64,000 nucleotides of DNA, from assembly GCA_958295985.1 (NCBI GenBank), contig OY282432.1:2451001-2515000 (forward strand), read 5' to 3'. This document shows, one piece after another, positions 51,197-60,004 of this stretch (the stretch's first letter is position 1; each line of letters opens with the position of its first letter). The stretch comes from an uncultured Candidatus Binatia bacterium. Lineage in GTDB: Bacteria; Desulfobacterota; Binatia; UBA9968; JAJDTQ01. The notes under the pieces are model-generated. The model saw only the letters and a list, made by a program, of their open reading frames with translations, did no database searches and was not told where the DNA came from. The translations under genes were made by a program, and so were the position numbers.

Positions 51197-51234
51197 GAAA
51201 CCGTCGTTCCGGTGAAAGCCGGAGCGACGGTTTC
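51197..51234. repeat. Long hairpin after the ThDP operon
   Basis: GAAACCGTCG (51197-51206) pairs with CGACGGTTTC (51225-51234), and the inner TTCCGG and CCGGAG extend the stem almost continuously around a TGAAAG loop. It lies 85 bases past the stop of the ThDP gene and could be its terminator or a REP-like element. Confidence 0.55.
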
Positions 51235-51256
51235 GGGCCATCGGCGGGCCGTATCC

Positions 51257-51643
51257 ATGGTCATGCCGCACGAATACTACGACATAAGGGGCTACGAGCG
51301 GCTCATCGTCCGCATTACCCTGGGTCTCGACCCAGCCACGGCAAAGGACGTGGAGAGCTACGGCGCCGCCTCGGTCCTGTGGAGCCTCTACAACCGCCTC
51401 CGGGAAGATGAGCGGGAGGTGTTCCTCGTCGGGCTGGGCAACGCGCTGGAGAAGAACGCCAGCCGCAAGGCGCTGTCCCAGATGGTGCTGTTCGCTTCCA
51501 ATCCGGTGCTGGACGTGGACCGCAGCATCGACATCCTGGGGGACTGGTTCGTCAAGAACAAGAAGGCCGACCCGGGCCTGTACGAGGCGCTGGACGCCTA
51601 CTGGCGTCGTCGCTTCAGCCGCGGGTTCGATGACGAGACGTGA
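51257..51643 (+). CDS. Hypothetical protein, about 128 residues
   Basis: The frame from the ATG at 51257 has consistent globular, helix-rich composition: YYDIRGYERLIVRITLGLD, VLWSLYNRLREDEREVFLVG, and the ending YEALDAYWRRRFSRGFDDET. I do not recognise a family. There is no signal peptide, membrane segment or metal motif. No strong ribosome-binding site is visible, and an in-frame start at 51212 falls inside the hairpin. It lies between the ThDP operon and the convergent CmcJ-like gene. Confidence 0.6.
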   Translation: MVMPHEYYDIRGYERLIVRITLGLDPATAKDVESYGAASVLWSLYNRLREDEREVFLVGLGNALEKNASRKALSQMVLFASNPVLDVDRSIDILGDWFVKNKKADPGLYEALDAYWRRRFSRGFDDET

Positions 51644-51683
51644 TCCCGGGCCCCATTGATCTTTCCGCGGGCCGTGCCGCGGG

Positions 51684-52517
51684 CTATTCGTCGAAGAAAG
51701 CCAGCGTCCTGATCTCGATGCTCTCCCGCGGCGGAGCGTCCGCCGGGGTGTCCGGGTGGTCGAAGGCCGAGTGGGCGGTAAAGCGCGCCCGCCCGTCCTT
51801 TTTCGAATCGTAGCACTTGAAGACCAGGGCCTCGTCCGGCTGCATGTCGGGGTAGTAGTAGAAGCGGTGGTCGGGGTTGTAGGTGAGGTGGTAGGTCTCG
51901 CCGAGCCGGTTGGGATGGGGCCGCACGGTCGGGATGAGATCCTCCGTCGCGATGCTCCGGGCGTCGCACATGGCCAGCGGCGAGCGCGCCACCGGGTTGA
52001 GCATGCCGCGCCAGACCTGAACCACCGCGAAGCGGCGCTTCAGCAGCTCCTCCACCTCGTCCGGCAGGAGGTCGCGCACCCGCTCCGGGCCGGACCACTC
52101 GGTGTAGTCGTTGTGCACGTTGCGGACGGGTCCCTTGACGCCCTTCGCCTCCTGCGTCGCGTCATCGCCGGAACGCAGGGTGTGGTCGAAGATCAGCACC
52201 CGGTACGCTCCGGTGTTTTCCTTGATCAGCGCCTCGACCTCGGGATAGTACACCGCCCGTATCTCGTCCTCGTCGAAGAAGTCGGTCATCTTCGTGGGCT
52301 GGGGCCTCAGGGCGAAGCCGTTGCGCTCGATGGAGAGTTCCGGGACCTGCCGCCCGTTGCGCACCAGCGCCTGGTGCGTTTCGTACTTCCGGTCGGCGTG
52401 GGGGTACAAGAGGCTGGGTTTATCGAACGTGGTGACGGGCCTGGGGCCGGTGTGGACCATGTAATTGAAGCTCGTTTCGACGGCGTCATCGAGAGTTTCC
52501 GCTACGGCTGTGGCCAT
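51684..52517 (-). CDS. CmcJ/NvfI-like family protein (putative Fe(II)/2OG-type oxygenase)
   Basis: 277 residues. The segment VHNDYTEWSGPERVRDLLP (His135, Asp137), the following RFAVVQVWRGMLNPVARSPL and the C-terminal PDEALVFKCYDSKK, RFTAHSAFDHP are the hallmarks of the CmcJ/AsaB/NvfI family, whose characterised members hydroxylate or desaturate natural products using iron. His135-x-Asp137 with a distal His in FTAHSAF could be the metal triad. AAAGGAGGT precedes the ATG. It is the last gene of a minus-strand run with the Dabb-isochorismatase and the UXX-star gene. Substrate unknown. Confidence 0.8.
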   Translation of the reverse strand: MATAVAETLDDAVETSFNYMVHTGPRPVTTFDKPSLLYPHADRKYETHQALVRNGRQVPELSIERNGFALRPQPTKMTDFFDEDEIRAVYYPEVEALIKENTGAYRVLIFDHTLRSGDDATQEAKGVKGPVRNVHNDYTEWSGPERVRDLLPDEVEELLKRRFAVVQVWRGMLNPVARSPLAMCDARSIATEDLIPTVRPHPNRLGETYHLTYNPDHRFYYYPDMQPDEALVFKCYDSKKDGRARFTAHSAFDHPDTPADAPPRESIEIRTLAFFDE

Positions 52518-52584
52518 GGTGACCTCCTTTGGGATGGTTATCCGATCCTGTCGCGTCTTGCATGCGCGGACGGTTGAAACCCGC

Positions 52585-53547
52585 CTAACCCGCCAAGGCT
52601 CCCTGTTCCGCCCAGGTGCGCTGCACTTCCCGGCTCGTGCTGACCCGCGCGAAGTGGGTGGCCATGTTCTTGAGCGAATAGCGCTGGAGGTCGGCGTCGT
52701 AGGCCGCCACGCAGTCCTCCAGCACCACGTTGTAGTAGCCCCGGGCAAAGGCGTCCCGGACGGTGGCCTCGACGCAGCCGTTGGTGGCGGCGCCGGTGAA
52801 CAGCAGCGTCTTGATTCCGAGGCGTCCCAGGGTGGCGTCCATCCTGGGATTGGTGAAGCCGCTGTGGTGCCACTTCTTGACGGTGACGTCGCCGGGAGCG
52901 GGCGCCACGAAATCGCAGATGTCCCATCCCCCGGTTCCCGGGACGGTGTACTTGGCGTTGGCCAGCCCCACCCGCGCACGCCGGGCGAGGATCGGCCCGT
53001 TGTCGTGCTCGGCATCGTTGGAGGTCTGGGTATAGACCACCGGCACCCCCGCGGCCCGGGCCGCTTCCACCATCAGCCGCAGAGGCTCGCGCATGGCCTC
53101 GACGAAACTCAGGTCGCCCTTCATGCGCGCGCCGCCGGGCGCGCAGAAGTCGTTCTGCACGTCCACCACCACCAGCGCCGTGTGCTCCGGCCGCACCGTG
53201 TCCGCCAGCTCGGTCCACACCTCCTGCACCTGGGGCTCCCACATCTCGGCCTCGGGGTCGAACTCGTAGTCGGCGATCTCCCGCTTCTCGAAGATCGGCC
53301 GCCCCAGATCCCGCGCCACCTGTCGGTGCGCCGGGTGGTCCACGTAACGCTGGAGGCTTTCCGCGTCCTCCAGGACCGCCACCATGGCGTAGTCGAACTC
53401 GCCGTCACGGCGCAGGTTCGGTCCCATGGACCAACTCAGCAGGTCGGGTACGGCGTCCTTCATGGAGTTGTAGCCCGCCAGCATCCTGTCGATCTGCTCC
53501 GGGGATGCGTCCGGCTTGAGCTTGACGAGAACGACGTGCTTGATCAT
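52585..53547 (-). CDS. Fusion of a Dabb (stress-response A/B-barrel) domain and a cysteine hydrolase (isochorismatase-like)
   Basis: 320 residues. Residues 1-97 are a Dabb ferredoxin-like domain (MIKHVVLVKLKPDASPEQID, conserved VDHPAHR). Residues ~120-320 are an isochorismatase-like hydrolase with the triad Asp129 in VVVDVQNDF, Lys225 in VKKWHHSGF and Cys258 in AATNGCVEATVRDAF. Isochorismatase-like enzymes hydrolyse amides such as N-carbamoyl compounds or nicotinamide. The Dabb part may dimerise or bind a small ligand. GGAGGT precedes the ATG at 53547. It lies between the CmcJ-like gene (67 bases) and the selenoprotein gene (80 bases) on the same strand. Confidence 0.88.
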   Translation of the reverse strand: MIKHVVLVKLKPDASPEQIDRMLAGYNSMKDAVPDLLSWSMGPNLRRDGEFDYAMVAVLEDAESLQRYVDHPAHRQVARDLGRPIFEKREIADYEFDPEAEMWEPQVQEVWTELADTVRPEHTALVVVDVQNDFCAPGGARMKGDLSFVEAMREPLRLMVEAARAAGVPVVYTQTSNDAEHDNGPILARRARVGLANAKYTVPGTGGWDICDFVAPAPGDVTVKKWHHSGFTNPRMDATLGRLGIKTLLFTGAATNGCVEATVRDAFARGYYNVVLEDCVAAYDADLQRYSLKNMATHFARVSTSREVQRTWAEQGALAG

Positions 53548-53599
53548 GGCAAACCTCCGAAACGATTCGTCCGACCAGTCGTCGGACAAGATGGAAGTC

Positions 53600-53618
53600 C
53601 GGCCGAGGACCTCGGCCG
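53600..53618. repeat. 19-bp palindrome in the operon gap
   Basis: CGGCCGAGG, a central A, then CCTCGGCCG. It lies between the UXX-star selenoprotein gene and the Dabb-isochorismatase gene and may attenuate or stabilise the transcript, or be a dispersed repeat. Confidence 0.55.
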
Positions 53619-53627
53619 CTACACCGC

Positions 53628-53843
53628 TCAACTCCCGCCGAAGCCCACCGAGACCCTGCCGTCTTCGACGATGACCGGGATCTCGCGGCTGCCGCGGTTC
53701 AACTCCAGCATGCGTTTCAGGCCGTCCTCGTCCTCCAGCACGTTGACGTACTCGAAGGGGACGTTGCGGTCCGAGTAGTCCGCACGGGCACTCGAAGTAT
53801 ACGTTCAGAGATCCTGGCCGAAGATCAATACCGTATCCGGCAT
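53628..53843 (-). CDS. UXX-star family glutaredoxin-like selenoprotein
   Basis: 71 residues if the TGA at codon 13 (53807-53805) is read as selenocysteine. The sequence MPDTVLIFGQDL-TGA-TYTSSARADY has TGA where glutaredoxins have the first redox cysteine, followed by normal glutaredoxin features: VPFEYVNVLEDEDGLKRML, the cis-Pro segment SREIPVIVEDGRV and the ending VGFGGS. This matches the small UXX-star (seleno)protein family, in which Sec is followed by residues without a second Cys. AAAGGA lies before the ATG. A SECIS-like hairpin follows the TGA. It would be a thiol-disulfide or peroxide-reducing protein in the cytoplasm. It heads an operon with the isochorismatase fusion. It is invisible to callers that stop at TGA. 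Confidence 0.85.
53772..53794 (-). promoter_or_regulatory. Candidate SECIS hairpin of the UXX-star gene
   Basis: On the minus strand, starting 11 bases after the TGA, CGAGU pairs with ACUCG; inside, two C-G pairs close a GUGC loop whose GU is 20-21 bases after the TGA. The position and GU-containing loop agree with bacterial SECIS rules. The internal stem is interrupted, so the fold is tentative. Confidence 0.5.
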
Positions 53844-54013
53844 GGCTGGTCCTTTCCAAGGGCTGTTGAGCAACATCTGTACCGCCAAATGCGGCTCATG
53901 GCAACGGCCGCCCTTGCCACACCCTCTTGCTGCATAGTATTCGTCCCTTCGTAGGAACCGACGGTGAGGCAGACGCCACACGGTCCACCATGAACCGGTG
54001 CGGTTCGAGATCC

Positions 54014-54051
54014 GCTCCGAGGCCGTGTGGACGCTCCGAGGCCGTGCGGAC
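54014..54051 (+). repeat. 19-bp tandem direct repeat before the RND adaptor
   Basis: GCTCCGAGGCCGTGTGGAC (54014-54032) is followed immediately by a copy with one change (54033-54051), 22 bases before the adaptor ATG. It could be a repeated operator or a slippage product. Confidence 0.6.
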
Positions 54052-54073
54052 GTAACGTACGGCAAGGTCAGCC

Positions 54074-55435
54074 ATGCTCCGACACGCCAGAAAGATCCTC
54101 ATCCTCTTGCTCATCGTCCTGGGTGCGTTGGCGGGCCTGATCCTGCTGAAGCCGCGGGAGGCTCCCAAGCGCGTCCCGCTGGAGGAACGGGTGACTCCCG
54201 TGCGCGTGGTGGAGGCGCCCGCGGTGGACGTGGCGCCGCGGGTCCTGGGCTACGGCAACGTGAAGCCGGGAAAGGTCTGGGAGGCGGTAGGGGAGGTGAG
54301 CGGCACCGTCGTGCACCGGCATCCGGAGCTCCAGAAGGGCGCCATCCTCCAGGCAGGGACGGAGCTGTTGCGGATCGACCCGGCCGATTACCGCCTGTCG
54401 GTAGCCCAGATCAAGGCCAACATTCGCTCGGTGGAAGCCCAGCTCGGGGTGTTGGACGTAAGGGCCCTCAACACCAAACAGTCGTTGGCCATCGAAGAGC
54501 GGCGCCTGAACCTTGGCCGCAAGCAACTCGGGCGGAAGCGGGAGTTGCTGCGCCGAGGCGCCATCTCCCAGTCGGAGGTGGAACAGGAAGAGCGTTCGGT
54601 GCTCGCCGGTGAACAGGCGGTGCAGAACTTGCGGAACGCCATGAAGCTGCTTCCGGCGGAGCGCTCGGTGCAGGAAGCCACGCGAGACCAACTCAAGGCC
54701 CGGCTGGAGACGGCGCGGCGGGACCTGAGCCGCACCACCATCGTCGCTCCTTTCACCTGCCGGATCGCCGCGGTCCACGTCGAGCTCTCTCAGTTCGCCG
54801 CCAAGGGCCGGGTCCTGATCGAGGCGGACGGTCTCGACGTCGCCGAGGTCATCGCCCAGACGCCCATCGGCAAGATGCTCACCCTGCTGCCGCCGGAGAT
54901 CGAGATTCCCACGGAACCGGGCGCGGTCATGCCGCGGCTGCGCGGCGTCACGGACATCGAGGCCGTCGTCCGTCTGCGCACCGGAGACGTGGAGGTGGAG
55001 TGGCCCGCCCGCTTCCTGCGGATGAGCGACATGGTGGACCCGCGCACCCGCACCATCGGAGTCATCGTGGCCGTGGACCAACCCTACCGACAGGTCGAGT
55101 CCGGCCGGAGACCGCCCCTGGTCAAGAACATGTACGTGGAAGTGGAGTTGCGGGGGCCGCCCCGGCCCAAGGCGGTGGTGATCCCGCGCGCTGCGCTCGA
55201 CGGCAAACGGGTTTACGTGGCCGGACCCGACGACCGTTTGACCCGGCGCGAGGTCGAAGTGCAGTTTGCCCAGACCAATTTCGTGGTGGTCCGGTCGGGC
55301 CTTGCGCCGTTGGAACGCGTGGTGATCTCGGATCTGCCGTTCGCCGTCGAGGGCATGCGGGTGCGTCCGGTGGTGGACCGGGACGCGACCGAGAGCCTCG
55401 TGGCCGAGGCGGTGGGGGCGACCCCCGTCCGGTGA
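54074..55435 (+). CDS. RND efflux periplasmic adaptor subunit (HlyD/membrane fusion family)
   Basis: 453 residues. An N-terminal membrane anchor (KILILLLIVLGALAGLILL, about 7-25) is followed by the biotinyl-lipoyl half GEVSGTVVHRHPELQKGAIL near 75-95, a coiled-coil hairpin of about 100 residues (QIKANIRSVEAQ through RDQLKARLETARRDL), the second lipoyl half STIVAPF-like TTIVAPFTCRIAAVH, and beta-barrel and membrane-proximal domains. It bridges an inner-membrane RND pump to an outer-membrane channel, which is not encoded here. The pump gene starts 7 bases after its stop. Confidence 0.9.
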   Translation: MLRHARKILILLLIVLGALAGLILLKPREAPKRVPLEERVTPVRVVEAPAVDVAPRVLGYGNVKPGKVWEAVGEVSGTVVHRHPELQKGAILQAGTELLRIDPADYRLSVAQIKANIRSVEAQLGVLDVRALNTKQSLAIEERRLNLGRKQLGRKRELLRRGAISQSEVEQEERSVLAGEQAVQNLRNAMKLLPAERSVQEATRDQLKARLETARRDLSRTTIVAPFTCRIAAVHVELSQFAAKGRVLIEADGLDVAEVIAQTPIGKMLTLLPPEIEIPTEPGAVMPRLRGVTDIEAVVRLRTGDVEVEWPARFLRMSDMVDPRTRTIGVIVAVDQPYRQVESGRRPPLVKNMYVEVELRGPPRPKAVVIPRAALDGKRVYVAGPDDRLTRREVEVQFAQTNFVVVRSGLAPLERVVISDLPFAVEGMRVRPVVDRDATESLVAEAVGATPVR

Positions 55436-55442
55436 ACCTCCG

Positions 55443-58400
55443 ATGATCCGTTTCTTCGCCGACCATCCGACAGCCGCAAACCTGATGATGCTGGGCTTTC
55501 TGGCGGTGGGGTTCGTGTTCGCGCCTTCCGTCAAGCGTCAGACGTTTCCCGAGATCCCCGCGAATTCGGTGGAAGTGAGCGTCCTCTTCCCGGGCGCCGC
55601 GGCGCAGGAGGTGGAGGAGGCCATCTGTCAGCGTGTCGAGGAAGCCGCGGACGGCATCGACGACCTGGAGGAAACCTACTGTGAGGCCAGTGAGGGGTTT
55701 GCCTTCGCGGCCCTGGAGATGCGCGACGGCGGCGATCTCGACCGCTTTCTCGACGACGTCAAGACGAAGGTCGCCGCCATCGACGACTTTCCCGAGGATG
55801 TCGAAACTCCGGTGGTGCGCCATGGGCGGCGTTCGGACCTCGTCGCCGCCATCGCCGTGGCCGGCCCCATGACCCCCCGGAGCTTGAAGGCCTATGCGGA
55901 GCGCGTGAAACGCGACCTGCTGACCATTCCCGGAGTCGCCTCGGTGAACGTCGAGGGCTTTTCCCAACGTCAGATCCGCATCGAGGTCCCGGCGTCCATC
56001 ATGCGCCAGTTCGGACTCAGCGTTCGGGACCTGGCCAACGACGTGGCGGCGCAGAGCCTGAAACTGCCCGTGGGCGCGGTGGAGACGCGGGACGCCACGG
56101 TGCTGATCCGGTTCGATGATGAGCGCCGGGACGCCAGGGAGTTCGAAGACCTGGTGGTGGTGGCGTCGGAGAGCGGCGCCGCGGTCCGGCTCGGCGACAT
56201 CGCCGCGGTCACCGACCGCTTCGAAAGGGACGAAGAGAAGAGCTTCTTCAACGGCCAGCGGACCGCCTACCTCATAGTGCAGAAGGGAGCGGGCGACGAC
56301 GTGCTGGAGGTCCTCGACGGCCTCACCGACTGGCTCGAGGCGGAGCGCCAACGTGCGCCGCCGGGCATGGTCCTGGAGATCACGCGCGACGTGGCCTCAC
56401 CCGTGCGCGACCGATTGACCATGCTGCTGCGCAACGGCGTCCAAGGGCTGGGCCTCGTCCTCCTGGTCATGTGGCTGTTCTTCGGCCTGCGCTACTCGTT
56501 CTGGGTCGCCGCGGGGCTGCCGGTGTCCCTCATGGGGACCATCGCCGCCATGGCGATGACCGGCTACTCCTTCGACATGGTCACCATGGTGGCCCTGATG
56601 ATCGCGGTGGGCCTGATGATGGACGACGCCATCATGATCTCGGAGAACATCGCACGCCATCACGCCGCGGGACGCACCCCCATCGACGCGGCGGTGGAAG
56701 GCACGAAGGAGGTTGCCCCGGGGGTGCTCGCTTCGTTCTTCACCACCATCGCCGTGTTCGGAGCGCTTGCGTTCCTCAGAGGGAACCTCGGGGCCGTGCT
56801 GGCGGTCCTGCCGGTGATCCTGATCCTCACGTTGTCGTTGAGCCTGGTAGAGGCTTTCCTGATCCTTCCCCACCACCTGATGGGGACCCTGCGCGCCAGC
56901 GGCGGTTCACCGGCACGAGGACTCCGGGCGCGGTTCGACGCGGGTCTGGAGCGCTTCACGGAAGCATGCGTGGGGCGGTGCGTGGACGTAGCGGTTCACT
57001 CGCGCTATCTCACTTGCGGCGTCATCGCGGCCCTGTTCTTCGTCGCCGCGTCCACGCTGGCCGGCGGCGTGCTCAAGTTCCGGGTCTTCCCCACCCTCGA
57101 GGGCAACGTGATGGAGGCTCGGTTGTTGTTGCCGCCGGGGACGCCCCTGGCGCGTACCGAGGCGGTGGTCCAGCGTGTGGTGGAGGCCGTCCGGAAGGTG
57201 GACGAAGAGCTGTCGGCGGGTCGGGCCGACGGCCGGAGACTGGTGCGGAACGTCGGAGTCCAGTTCAACCGGAACCGGGACGCGGATGAGTCCGGGGCCC
57301 ATGTGGCCACCGTCATCGTGGACCTGATCGACTCCGAGGCGCGCGGCGTATTGCTCGACGACGTGATCGGCCAGTGGCGGGCGGAGGTGGGGACCCTCCC
57401 GGACGTGGTCTCGCTGAACTTCACCCAGGGCCGGTCCGGCCCCGGCGGAAAGGCCATCAGCATTCGCCTGATGGGCGGCGAGTTGGAAAGGCTGAAGGCC
57501 GCGTCCACCGAACTCCGCGAGTGGCTCGGCAACTATCGCGGCGTGTTCGACCTGTCCGACGACCTGCGCCCGGGCAAGCCGGAGATGCGTCTGCGCCTGC
57601 GCGAGGGCGCGCTGGCTCTGGGGCTCGATGCGGCCACCGTGGCGCGGCAATTGCGGGCGGCCTTCCACGGCCGCAATGCAGGAAAGATGCAGATCGGTCC
57701 GGAAGACTACGAGGTCAACGTCCGCCTCACCGGATCGGACCGGGACAGCCTTGCCGACCTGACCCAGTTCACCGTCACCCTCCCGGGCGGCGAGCAGGCG
57801 CCCCTCCATGCGGTGGCGGTCCTCGAGCCGGGCCGCGGCTATGCGCGCATCCGCCGCATCGACGGGCTCCGGGCCGTGAGGGTCGAGGGCAATCTCGACC
57901 CGCAAGTCGCCAACGCCAGTGAGGTCGTTGCCGATACCCGGGCGCGGCTGCTACCCGAGTTGGCCGCCCGGTACCCGGAGATCACGGTCGAGTTCGGAGG
58001 CTCGGCCAGAGAGGGGTCCGTGGTCGGGGCTTCGCTGGCGCAGAATTTCCTGATCGGTCTCGTCGCCATCTACCTGTTGCTGAGCTTCCAGTTCCGCAGC
58101 TACACGGAGCCCCTGGTGGTGATGGCTTCCATCCCCGTGGGACTGGTGGGGGTGGCGGCGGGCCACCTGGCCCTGGGTCTGGAGCTTTCCCTGCCCAGCA
58201 TAGTGGGGTTCGTCGCCCTTGCCGGAGTGGTGGTCAACGACGCCATCATATTGGTGGCGTTCATCAAGCTCCACCGGCGCAACGGGGAGTCCACGGCCCG
58301 CGGCGCGTGCCGCGCGGCCCGGCAGCGCTTTCGCGCGATCCTGCTCACTTCGCTGACCACGGTGGCGGGAGTGACGCCCCTGCTCATGGAGACGAGCCTC

Positions 58401-58607
58401 CAGGCCCAGATCCTCGTGCCCCTGGTGGCCAGCGTCGCGTTCGGTCTCGCCGCCGCCACTTTCCAGATCCTGTTCCTGGTGCCGGCGCTGTACGCCATAC
58501 TCGACGACCTCGGACTGACGGAGAAAGTGACTGCGGCGCCTCCTGCCGAGAACGCGGCCCCGGCCCCGGCGGGGGGCGACTCGCTCCCGCTGCCGTCGGT
58601 GGGTTGA
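55443..58607 (+). CDS. RND-family efflux pump (AcrB/HAE1-like)
   Basis: 1054 residues, typical length. Twelve membrane helices in two sets with large periplasmic loops. Proton-relay acidic residues are in VGLMMDDAIMISENIARH (helix 4), and the second repeat has GVVVNDAIILVAFIKLH. The start MIRFFADHPTAANLMM differs slightly from AcrB but fits the CusA/AcrB superfamily's HAE subgroup found with such adaptors. It exports hydrophobic or toxic compounds using the proton gradient. The adjacent adaptor forms its partner. No TolC-like gene or regulator is within the window. A possible link to the downstream RiPP array cannot be excluded but is not supported by sequence. Confidence 0.92.
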   Translation: MIRFFADHPTAANLMMLGFLAVGFVFAPSVKRQTFPEIPANSVEVSVLFPGAAAQEVEEAICQRVEEAADGIDDLEETYCEASEGFAFAALEMRDGGDLDRFLDDVKTKVAAIDDFPEDVETPVVRHGRRSDLVAAIAVAGPMTPRSLKAYAERVKRDLLTIPGVASVNVEGFSQRQIRIEVPASIMRQFGLSVRDLANDVAAQSLKLPVGAVETRDATVLIRFDDERRDAREFEDLVVVASESGAAVRLGDIAAVTDRFERDEEKSFFNGQRTAYLIVQKGAGDDVLEVLDGLTDWLEAERQRAPPGMVLEITRDVASPVRDRLTMLLRNGVQGLGLVLLVMWLFFGLRYSFWVAAGLPVSLMGTIAAMAMTGYSFDMVTMVALMIAVGLMMDDAIMISENIARHHAAGRTPIDAAVEGTKEVAPGVLASFFTTIAVFGALAFLRGNLGAVLAVLPVILILTLSLSLVEAFLILPHHLMGTLRASGGSPARGLRARFDAGLERFTEACVGRCVDVAVHSRYLTCGVIAALFFVAASTLAGGVLKFRVFPTLEGNVMEARLLLPPGTPLARTEAVVQRVVEAVRKVDEELSAGRADGRRLVRNVGVQFNRNRDADESGAHVATVIVDLIDSEARGVLLDDVIGQWRAEVGTLPDVVSLNFTQGRSGPGGKAISIRLMGGELERLKAASTELREWLGNYRGVFDLSDDLRPGKPEMRLRLREGALALGLDAATVARQLRAAFHGRNAGKMQIGPEDYEVNVRLTGSDRDSLADLTQFTVTLPGGEQAPLHAVAVLEPGRGYARIRRIDGLRAVRVEGNLDPQVANASEVVADTRARLLPELAARYPEITVEFGGSAREGSVVGASLAQNFLIGLVAIYLLLSFQFRSYTEPLVVMASIPVGLVGVAAGHLALGLELSLPSIVGFVALAGVVVNDAIILVAFIKLHRRNGESTARGACRAARQRFRAILLTSLTTVAGVTPLLMETSLQAQILVPLVASVAFGLAAATFQILFLVPALYAILDDLGLTEKVTAAPPAENAAPAPAGGDSLPLPSVG

Positions 58608-58667
58608 TAGACCACGGCAGGCCCGCTAACCTGTGGAGGGTCAGACAGGAACACGGGAGGCGATGGA

Positions 58668-59426
58668 TTGGCAAGGATCGAAATCGACGAAGTTCTCGGA
58701 GGCTGGGAAGGCTACGAAGCAGTCGCCGTCAGACGAAACCGCGGAATGCTCGAAATCGAGCTCGACCCCCTTGCAGGGCGGCCCGGGATCTGCACCGGCT
58801 GCGGCCAGGAAGTGACGGCCGTGCACGGGTACGAGCGGCGTCGGGTGCGTGACCTGCCGGTCCTCGACGCGCCCACGAGCCTGCTGCTGCGGCGTCGGCG
58901 GCTGGCGTGTCCGCGGTGCGGGCCCAAGCTGGAACGGTTGAGCTGGCTGGCCCGCTATGCGCGGGTGACGCAACGGCTTGCCGACAACGTGGCGCAGTTG
59001 TGCACGGCGATGACCATCAAGCAAGTGGCGCAGCACTATCGCCTGGGGTGGGACGCGGTGAGGGACCTGGACCGGGGGTACCTGCAGCGCGCCGTCGGGC
59101 CGGTGGACTTGCACGGGGTGACCCGGTTGGTGATGGACGAGTTCGCGCTGCACAACGTGCAGAAGCTTGCCACGGTGATTACCGACGCGGTGACCCGGCG
59201 CGTGTTGTGGGTGGGCAAAGGGCGCAGCCGCGAAGATGTACGGCCGTTCTTCGAGTTGCTGGGCGCCGACGGTTGCAAGGCCATCGAGGCGGTGGCCATG
59301 GACATGAACAGCGCCTACGAGCCGGAGGTGCGGCGCCACTGCCCGCAGGCCAGGATCGTGTACGATCTGTTCCACTTGGTGGCCAAGTACGGCGTGCGCG
59401 GAAACCGGGCGCGTATCCGCGCATGA
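58668..59426 (+). pseudogene. Truncated ISL3-family transposase
   Basis: 252 codons corresponding to the first ~60% of an ISL3 transposase. The N-terminal zinc-binding part is CTGCGQEVTAVHGYERRRVRD followed by ACPRCGPKLERL; the helix-turn-helix segment TIKQVAQHYRLGWDAVRDL and the first catalytic block LVMDEFALH (Asp) and VAMDMNSAYEPEVRRHCPQA (Asp) are present. Similarity stops near VYDLFHLVAKYG and the frame closes in unrelated sequence, so the third acidic residue is missing. The break lies directly against the first RiPP repeat unit (about 59430), marking an insertion or deletion junction. Confidence 0.82.
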
Positions 59427-59484
59427 ATGCGCATGGCCCTTTCCACGGAAAACCCGGATGATCCACTGCTTGGAGTCGAGAGTG

Positions 59485-59513
59485 TTGACGTTGGGGCGGG
59501 TGTCCGCTATCCT
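59485..59513 (+). promoter_or_regulatory. Predicted promoter of RiPP precursor 1
   Basis: TTGACG (59485-59490) and TATCCT (59508-59513) are separated by 17 bp. It occupies the place of the four near-identical promoters downstream but has diverged, and lacks the GTTCCGGGAAC palindrome at the expected start site. Confidence 0.6.
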
Positions 59514-59574
59514 CCGGTGAGGTCGTTGGCGGTGGAGACGCGAACGGTACTGCCGCTCACGGGAGGCGACAGGT

Positions 59575-59856
59575 ATGGGGTCCCAAATGATGACCATTGC
59601 TGAATTGCGCGAGCACTTGATCGAGAGGGGGACCACGGACGCAGCGTTCCGGGCCCGGCTGCTCGCCGACCCGAAGGCCGCGATCAAGGAAGGGCTGGGC
59701 CTGGACCTTCCTGCCGGTTTCAATATCGTGGTGCACGAGGATCTCGCGGACACCGGCCATCTGGTGCTCCCGCCGTCGGCGGCGCTCGGCGAGAGCGAGC
59801 TGAGCCAGGCGGCAGGCGGCTCCCACACGCTCGACGAGATGCAGTGGAGGGGATAG
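59575..59856 (+). CDS. NHLP-leader RiPP precursor 1
   Basis: 93 residues. The leader (LREHLIERGTTDAAFRARLL, then ADPKAAIKEGLGLDLPAGFN and VVHEDLADTGHLVLPP) is the nitrile-hydratase-alpha-like leader of proteusin-type precursors, ending in QAAGG at 78-82. The predicted core is SHTLDEMQWRG (11 residues, one Trp, no Cys). The leader lies only about 75% along the A-type consensus of the other units, so this is the most diverged A copy. Its core-coding sequence is also found, non-translated in frame, after precursors 4 and 6, showing shared origin. GGGAGGCGAC serves as ribosome-binding site. Confidence 0.85.
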   Translation: MGSQMMTIAELREHLIERGTTDAAFRARLLADPKAAIKEGLGLDLPAGFNIVVHEDLADTGHLVLPPSAALGESELSQAAGGSHTLDEMQWRG

Positions 59857-59947
59857 CTCCTCGACGAGGGGCGGCTTCGGCTCGGTCCTTGCCGGATGCC
59901 ACCCCCTGTTCCCGCCCGCACTAGCGCCGCGATTCTCCGCCCCCGGA
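59857..59947 (+). pseudogene. Decayed copy of the 351-residue partner gene (unit 1)
   Basis: Bases 59857-59919 match the start of the gene at 61321 and its 5' flank, with the ATG changed to ACG; after a junction, 59924-59947 match bases 61723-61746 of the intact gene. So about 350 bases were deleted internally and everything downstream is gone. Confidence 0.75.
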
Positions 59948-60004
59948 CCGCATGGATGCTTTTCACGGAAAACCCGGATTATCCGCTTTTTTGGCGCTAC
60001 GGTG

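Noticed and set aside
47377-51264. 1295-codon open frame on the minus strand
   Set aside because: Antisense to both ThDP genes; its internal repetition only mirrors their paralogy.
55443-58607. RND pump as the exporter of the RiPP array
   Set aside because: It is separated by a dead transposase, has its own adaptor, and NHLP products are normally exported by peptidase-containing ABC transporters; no sequence evidence links them.
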